Shown: piece by piece, positions 59,575 to 64,000 of the stretch | Numbering within the stretch: the stretch's first letter is position 1 | How the letters are laid out: each line of letters opens with the position of its first letter | Assembly (NCBI RefSeq): GCF_008728515.1 | Contig: NC_044976.1 | Location: 211,545,467-211,609,466, forward strand | Direction: 5' to 3' | Source: Papio anubis | Taxonomy: Eukaryota > Chordata > Mammalia > Primates > Cercopithecidae | DNA length: 64,000 nt | Position numbers and translations under genes: made by a program | The notes under the pieces: model-generated | The model's input: only the letters and a program-made list of their open reading frames with translations | What the model was told of the DNA's origin: nothing | Databases searched by the model: none

Positions 59575-59731
59575 TGAGATGGAGTCTCACTCTGTTGCCC
59601 AGGCTGGAGTACAGTGATGTGATCTTGGCTCACTGCAACCTCTACGTCCTGGGTTCAAGCGATTCTCCTGCCTCAGCCACCTGAGTAGCTGGGATTACAG
59701 GCGTGCACCACCACACACAGCTAATTTTTGT
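59575..59731 (-). mobile_element. Alu, 5'-truncated (right arm)
   Basis: GAGATGGAGTCTCACTCTG to CAGCTAATTTTTGT; the left arm is absent. Confidence 0.88.
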
Positions 59732-60279
59732 AAAGATGCACAATATTTTAAAATAAAAGTGTTTAAATAAATGCATCTTGCAGCTAAAAGTACTTTTCTA
59801 CTAACTGTTATAAGAAACATTTTCTTGGAGAAAGACTCTTTCTGTAATCCTATGGTTATTTGCACAAAGAAGCTACATATCATGTAGGGTTGGTGATGTA
59901 AAAATTATTCAAGCAATATAGGGCATACTTAATCATTTAGCCTCAGTAAATGGTTGTTTTGAAACTGTAATATTCCAGATTAAAAAGGCCTTGGGTCATA
60001 CTCCCAAAAATATGCACTTTGAAAACATTTCCTGGATCAAACTAATTATTCAAGCACCTCTGCATTCCCAGCAAGAAAGCAAAAGTGGAAATACCTAAGC
60101 ATGGCCATGCATTTATGCATGCAATGATTTTCCAAAGAGTTTGTCATAAATTCCATCCCTGAATTTATTCCATGTTTGCATGCTTGAACAATGATGAATT
60201 ATTGAAAAGCATTGCATTTTTAAACTGTTCTCTTTTCACAGAGAAGGATGGATTGACTGAGAACATATATAAGTTTCTC
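59732..60279. other. unassigned intron sequence
   Basis: AT-rich DNA without a recognised repeat. One + strand AATAAA-like patch has no context. Confidence 0.4.
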
Positions 60280-60574
60280 TTTTTTTTTTGAGATGGAGTC
60301 TCTGTCTGTTGCCCAGACTGGAGTACAGTGGCACAATCTCGACCCACTGCAAACTCCACCTCCCTGGTTCACGCCATTCTCCCACCTCAGCCTCCCAAGT
60401 AGCTGGTACTACAGGCACCTGCTACCATGCCCGGCTAATTTTGTTTTTGTATTTCTAGTAGAGACAGGGTTTCACCGTGTTAGCCAGGATGGTCTCGATC
60501 TCCTGACCTCGTGATCCACCCGCCTTGGCCTCCCAAAGTTCTGTGATTACAGGCACGAGCCACTGCGCCTGGCC
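60280..60574 (-). mobile_element. Alu (AluY-like)
   Basis: T9 and GAGATGGAGTCTCTGTCTG to CCACTGCGCCTGGCC. It lies about 500 bp from the PLD5 exon at 61071, on its donor side. Confidence 0.92.
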
Positions 60575-61070
60575 TCTTTCTCCTTTACATTGAGAAGATA
60601 TTATGAGAATTTGGCATTAAATGAAGACTGCTGTGAATATAAAACAACAATGCTTCCCTTAAGGAAAGTCTGGCAAGACTACTCAGTTTCAATACACCCT
60701 TTTCAGATATATCCTTGTTAATAATTTTCAAAGGATAATTTTTTCATATAATATTTTATCTTTTATCCTTTCAAATAATTTTCCAGTTGAAAGCAACCTA
60801 ATTTTCTTTCGAAAGTTACTCTCATTTCCATAATGTAAACTACTGAGGTGCTTCTGTAGGGTGAGACCCTAAGCCTTTAAAATGGACTCACTTTAGGAAG
60901 AGGTCCATAATGAGTAAATTGCCAGTGCACACTAAAGAGCATTGAATGGTGTACTCTTCCTAAGGCAACCCAATGGCATCTCCATTTCCAGGCTGGCTTC
61001 TCCTGTGGTGCCCAGTTTAGTGCCTGGTCTTAGGGACGGGGTTCTCACCAGAGGCTGGGCATTCACTGAC

Positions 61071-61207
61071 CTTTTGGTGCTCGTGCTGGAGATAGGCAGG
61101 TAGTCCATGACAGCGATGTACACGTACTGCTTGGCGTCGTCTATCACACTGTAGATGGCATCTATGTCAAAACTTCTGTTTTTAGGGCAAAAGAGTTTTG
61201 GAGAATT
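61071..61207 (-). CDS. PLD5: PLD5 internal exon
   Basis: The exon begins after GTGTCTTCACAG at 61208 in phase 0 and ends at 61071 before GTCAGT. It encodes 45 codons plus two bases: NSPKLFCPKNRSFDIDAIYS, VIDDAKQYVYIAVMDYLPIS, STSTK with the first two bases of Arg. The run QYVYIAVMDYLP matches the strand YIYVAVMDYLP-type that follows the first HKD repeat in PLD3-like proteins. Earlier exons, including the N-terminal membrane anchor and the first HKD region, lie beyond 64000 on the PLD5 strand. Confidence 0.95.
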
Positions 61208-61439
61208 CTGTGAAGACACAAAAGCCGAACGTTTAGTGCACACTTTTTGGCAGCCGGGAATTTCTTTATTTCCTTTGTTCCCATGGACCTTGGCTTCTAA
61301 CTATATTTTTGCCAACCTAATTTCTGCTTCATCAAATTAGACAAAGCTATTTTTAATCTTATCAAAGTTGAATAAAGATCAAAGTGTGGTGGGATGGGTC
61401 TCAAGTCTGTTTTGGAGAGAATTCTTTCATTATCTGACA
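61208..61439. other. PLD5 intron, exon-adjacent
   Basis: Acceptor-side intron DNA with no recognised repeat. Intron continues to the window end at 64000. Confidence 0.6.
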
Positions 61440-61675
61440 CATTTTGATTTTCAATTTTTATGTATTAAAAATGTAATTGATACATAATTGTATATATTTG
61501 TGGGGTACATAGTGACATGATTCATATAATGTATAGTGATGAGATGGTAATCAGCATATCTGTCATCTCAAGCTTTATCATTTATTTGTATTGGAAACAT
61601 TCAATATCTTCTAACTATCTGAAACTAATATATCATTGTTAAGTATAATCATAGTTAACTACGGTCCTCTAGAAC

Positions 61676-62479
61676 AAGGGTCTCCATTCCCCAGGCCAGG
61701 GACCAGTGCTGAGCCGCAGAGCAGGTGAAAGACAGGCAGGCAAAGCTTTGTCTGTATTTACAGCCACTCCCTTGCTCGCATCACCGCCTGAGCTCCGCCT
61801 CCTGTCAGATCAGTGGGGGCATTAGATTCTCATAGGAGCGTGAGCCCTACTGTGAACTGCACATGTGAGGGATCTAGGTTGTGCGATCTTATGAGATTCT
61901 AATGCCTGGTGATCTGTCACTGCCTGCCATCACCCCCAGAGGAGACCATCTAGTTGCACAAAAATGACTCAGGGTTCTCACTAATTAAACAATGTAGTGA
62001 GTTGTATAATTATTTCATTACATATTACAATGTAATAGTAATAGAAATAAAGAACACAGCCAGGGGTGGTAGCTCAAGCCTGTAATCCCAGCACCTTGGG
62101 AGCCCAAGGTGGCCGGATCACTTGAGGTCAGGAGTTCAAGACCAGCCTGGCCAACATGGTGAAACCCCGTCCCTAGTAAAAATACAAAAAATTAACTGGG
62201 CATGGTGGTGGACACCTGTAGTCCCAGCTACTTGGGAGGCTGAGGCAGGAGAATCGCTTGAACCCGGGAGGCAGAGGTTGCAGTGAGCCGAGATCGCACC
62301 ACTGCACTCCAGCCTGGGCAACAGAGCAAGATGCTGTCTCAAAAGAAAAAAGAAAAAAAATGCACAATAAATGTAATGCCCTTCGATCATCCCAAAAGCA
62401 TCCCTGCTGACCCTGGTCCATGGAAAATCTGTCTTCCATGAAACCAGTCCGTGGTGCCAAAAAGGTTGAGGACCACTGC
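61676..62479 (+). mobile_element. hAT-family nonautonomous transposon, complete
   Basis: The 5' end AAGGGTCTCCATTCCCC and 3' end GGTTGAGGACCACTGC are complementary termini of the CAGNGGTCCCC type. An 8-bp duplication (TCTAGAAC at 61668-61675, TATAGAAC at 62480-62487, one mismatch) fits hAT insertion. Inner blocks include GCCTGAGCTCCGCCTCCTGT and CATTAGATTCTCATAGGAGC. No transposase frame remains. It shares its 3' end with the copy at 13811. Confidence 0.82.
62059..62360 (+). mobile_element. Alu inside the hAT element
   Basis: GCCAGGGGTGGTAGCTCAAG to an A-rich (AAAAG) tail. The hAT sequence (AATAAAG and TGCACAATAAATG) resumes on each side. Confidence 0.92.
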
Positions 62480-62610
62480 TATAGAACAATGGAACTTATT
62501 CTTCCTATCTTGCTGTTATTTTTATATCCATTAACAAATCTTTCCCCATCCCCTCTTTTCCCAGTCTCTAGTATCCTCTGTTTTACTTTTTACTTAGGAG
62601 AGAATTCTTG

Positions 62611-63555
62611 CTTTCCATGCACACACTTCTTTTTGGAGGAGCACTCCATCTCCAACCTTACACAATTCTGTCATACGTAGCTATAATTTTCTCAGGTGCT
62701 ACTACACATGCACACACACTGCACATAGCAAGCCATTTACCCCAGTATTTTCATTTCATCTGAAATGTGATGATGTGGGCATGAAAATGTTTCAAACTCA
62801 AAATCTAAACAAAAACAAACTGAAAAATCTTGGAGTTTTTTCTTTTCTCCAAAATCTTTCATTGAGTTAGGAGAAGTGTTGATCGTTGAGAAAAGGTCAC
62901 TGATAACAGTGCAGGAAAATCGGAGGGAGCTATTAAGATGCCCAAATTCAGCAGGAGAGCCACAGAAGAAGCACGTTCTGAGAGATTTAAGCAAAATGAA
63001 AAAAGAGGCAAATTCTGCTGGAGGCATTTTTCTCATGTTGCTTAAGGTAGTTTTCATTTTATAAAAATACAGTGTTTGTAGATGCAGTTGCTGTAGAAAA
63101 GGAAAGATGTGCTTGGTTTTCTCATCATTTTTCCACTGGACAGGACTGAAAATAGTGTTTCTCATAGTTCCTGTTTTCCTTTGACAAGCAATACGCTGTG
63201 ACAAGTATCACACAAATAATGCCAGGGGCATTATAATGGGACATAAATAATGCCAGGATGTTTAAAACCAAAAGGCTGAATAAACAGATTTTTGGAACTG
63301 CCTGGAATGAATGGTAGTATTGGGCGGTCAGAGTTGCTCCTCACCAATTACGTCTGGAACAACTCCCTACACTGCACAGTAGGAGTCCCCACCCCAGCTT
63401 AGAGGGTTGTGAGATGGAGCTGTTGGACTGGATGCCCACCTTAGGAGGGGCATAGGGGTAAGGAAGGAGCATGCTGAGGATCACACACCTTCCAGGTTTC
63501 CTCACACAGAAAGCCCTCTTGGCAGGTGATCATGAGCAGGATGAGTTAATTTTTT
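62611..63555. other. PLD5 intron, no recognised repeat
   Basis: The 155-codon - strand frame (62737-63204) and the 62-codon + strand frame at 62876-63064 have no domain I recognise. Nothing else was identified. Confidence 0.4.
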
Positions 63556-64000
63556 AAAAAACAATTTCAACTTTTATTTGAGATACAGGTGCAGGTTTGT
63601 TACATGGATATATACTGCATGATGCTGAGGTTTGAGGCACAACTGATCCCATTACCCAGGTAGTGAGAATAGTACTCAGTAGTTTTTCCACCCGTGCCCC
63701 CTTCATTCCCCCTGTGCTAGTGGTCCTCAGTGTTCAGTGTTGCAATCTCTTTGTCCATGAGTACCCAATGTTAACTCCCACTTATAAGTGAGAACATGGT
63801 ATTTGGTTTTCTGTTCCTGCATTGATTTGCTTAGAATAATGGCCCCTAGCTGCACCCATGTTGCTGCAAAAGACATGATTTTATTCTTGTTTATGGTTGC
63901 GTAGTATTCCATGGTGTATATGTACCGTATTTTCTTTATAGGTTGAGTTTTTGATCGTTTATGTTTTTCTTTTGGAATGAGGATGAACTTCAATTCTGTT
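63556..64000 (-). mobile_element. L1 3' end, continues beyond the window
   Basis: Antisense L1 3'UTR (CAGGTGCAGGTTTGTTACAT) leads to the ORF2 C-terminus. The - strand frame at 63727-63993 reads YTMEYYATINKNKIMSFAAT and SMQEQKTKYHVLTYKWE, the conserved L1 tail. Confidence 0.92.

Larger units (their letters stand above)
55645..61070 (-). other. PLD5 intron (5.4 kb)
   Basis: Donor GTCAGT at 61070-61065 and acceptor CAG at 55645-55647. It contains Alus, L2/MIR-like sequence and a GT repeat. The stretches 55650-56640 and 58611-59520 show no gene; the 86-codon frame at 55954-56214 has no known motif. Confidence 0.8.
61440..62610 (-). mobile_element. old L1 3' end, split by a hAT element
   Basis: TGTATATATTTGTGGGGTAC and CATAGTTAACTACGGTCCTC (61440-61675) are antisense L1 3'UTR. 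The same element resumes at 62480 with GGAACTTATTCTTCCTATCT and TTTTATATCCATTAACAAA. It is of the older L1PB/L1MA kind. Confidence 0.8.

Noticed and set aside
62737..63204. 155-codon - strand frame as a further PLD5 exon
   Set aside because: No PLD-like residues are present. The phases of the four recognised exons leave no need for it, and the PLD5 acceptor at 61208 is well formed.

Overview
The window is primate nuclear DNA, intron-rich and crowded with repeats: about 30 Alu copies or fragments, several LINE-1s, and MIRs. Two AluY copies (9588-9886 and 53505-53815) share a set of variants that I recall as typical of Old World monkey (cercopithecid) AluY rather than ape AluY: GGCTCAAGCC, GAGACGGGCGG, AAAACTAGCC and a TGGCCACTGC ending. 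I therefore read the source as a macaque/baboon-type genome. That is an inference from a few diagnostic sites.

Region 1 (1-5400) is a dead tail-to-tail gene pair. On the + strand is a beta-tubulin pseudogene that keeps its introns and resembles TUBB8. On the - strand, directly behind it, is a pseudogene of FAM166A (CIMIP2A). The same neighbours in the same orientation occur at the TUBB4B-FAM166A locus (human 9q34), so this looks like a duplicated DNA block, not retrocopies. A truncated L1 sits in tubulin intron 3.

Region 2 (5400-32000) is intergenic and built of layered transposons. It holds an old L1 with an inverted part hosting a 460-bp AT-rich repeat, a long old L1 split by two Alus, a hAT transposon end, a mariner transposase relic, and a near full-length L1PA (18256-24733). 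The last carries about 360 bp of foreign sequence at its 3' end, bounded by an exact 12-bp target-site duplication. No host gene is seen in this region.

Region 3 (about 34500-64000) is the 3' half of PLD5 on the - strand. Four exons at 61071-61207, 55476-55644, 47859-47973 and 39700-39956 have consensus splice sites and compatible phases. They join to 226 codons (225 residues plus stop), the C-terminal part of inactive phospholipase D5. The second HKD motif has Arg where active relatives have His. A repeat-poor stretch below the stop codon is probably a long 3'UTR, with the best poly(A) signal at 34570-34575. PLD5 introns carry Alus, MIRs, an MLT1 LTR and a nested L1/hAT/Alu set.

The only functional gene I can support is PLD5. 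I found no new biological system. The most useful observations are the duplicated pseudogene pair, the L1 3' transduction, the AT-rich inverted repeat in a twin-primed L1, a tRNA-Leu-like half, and inverted Alus around a PLD5 exon.
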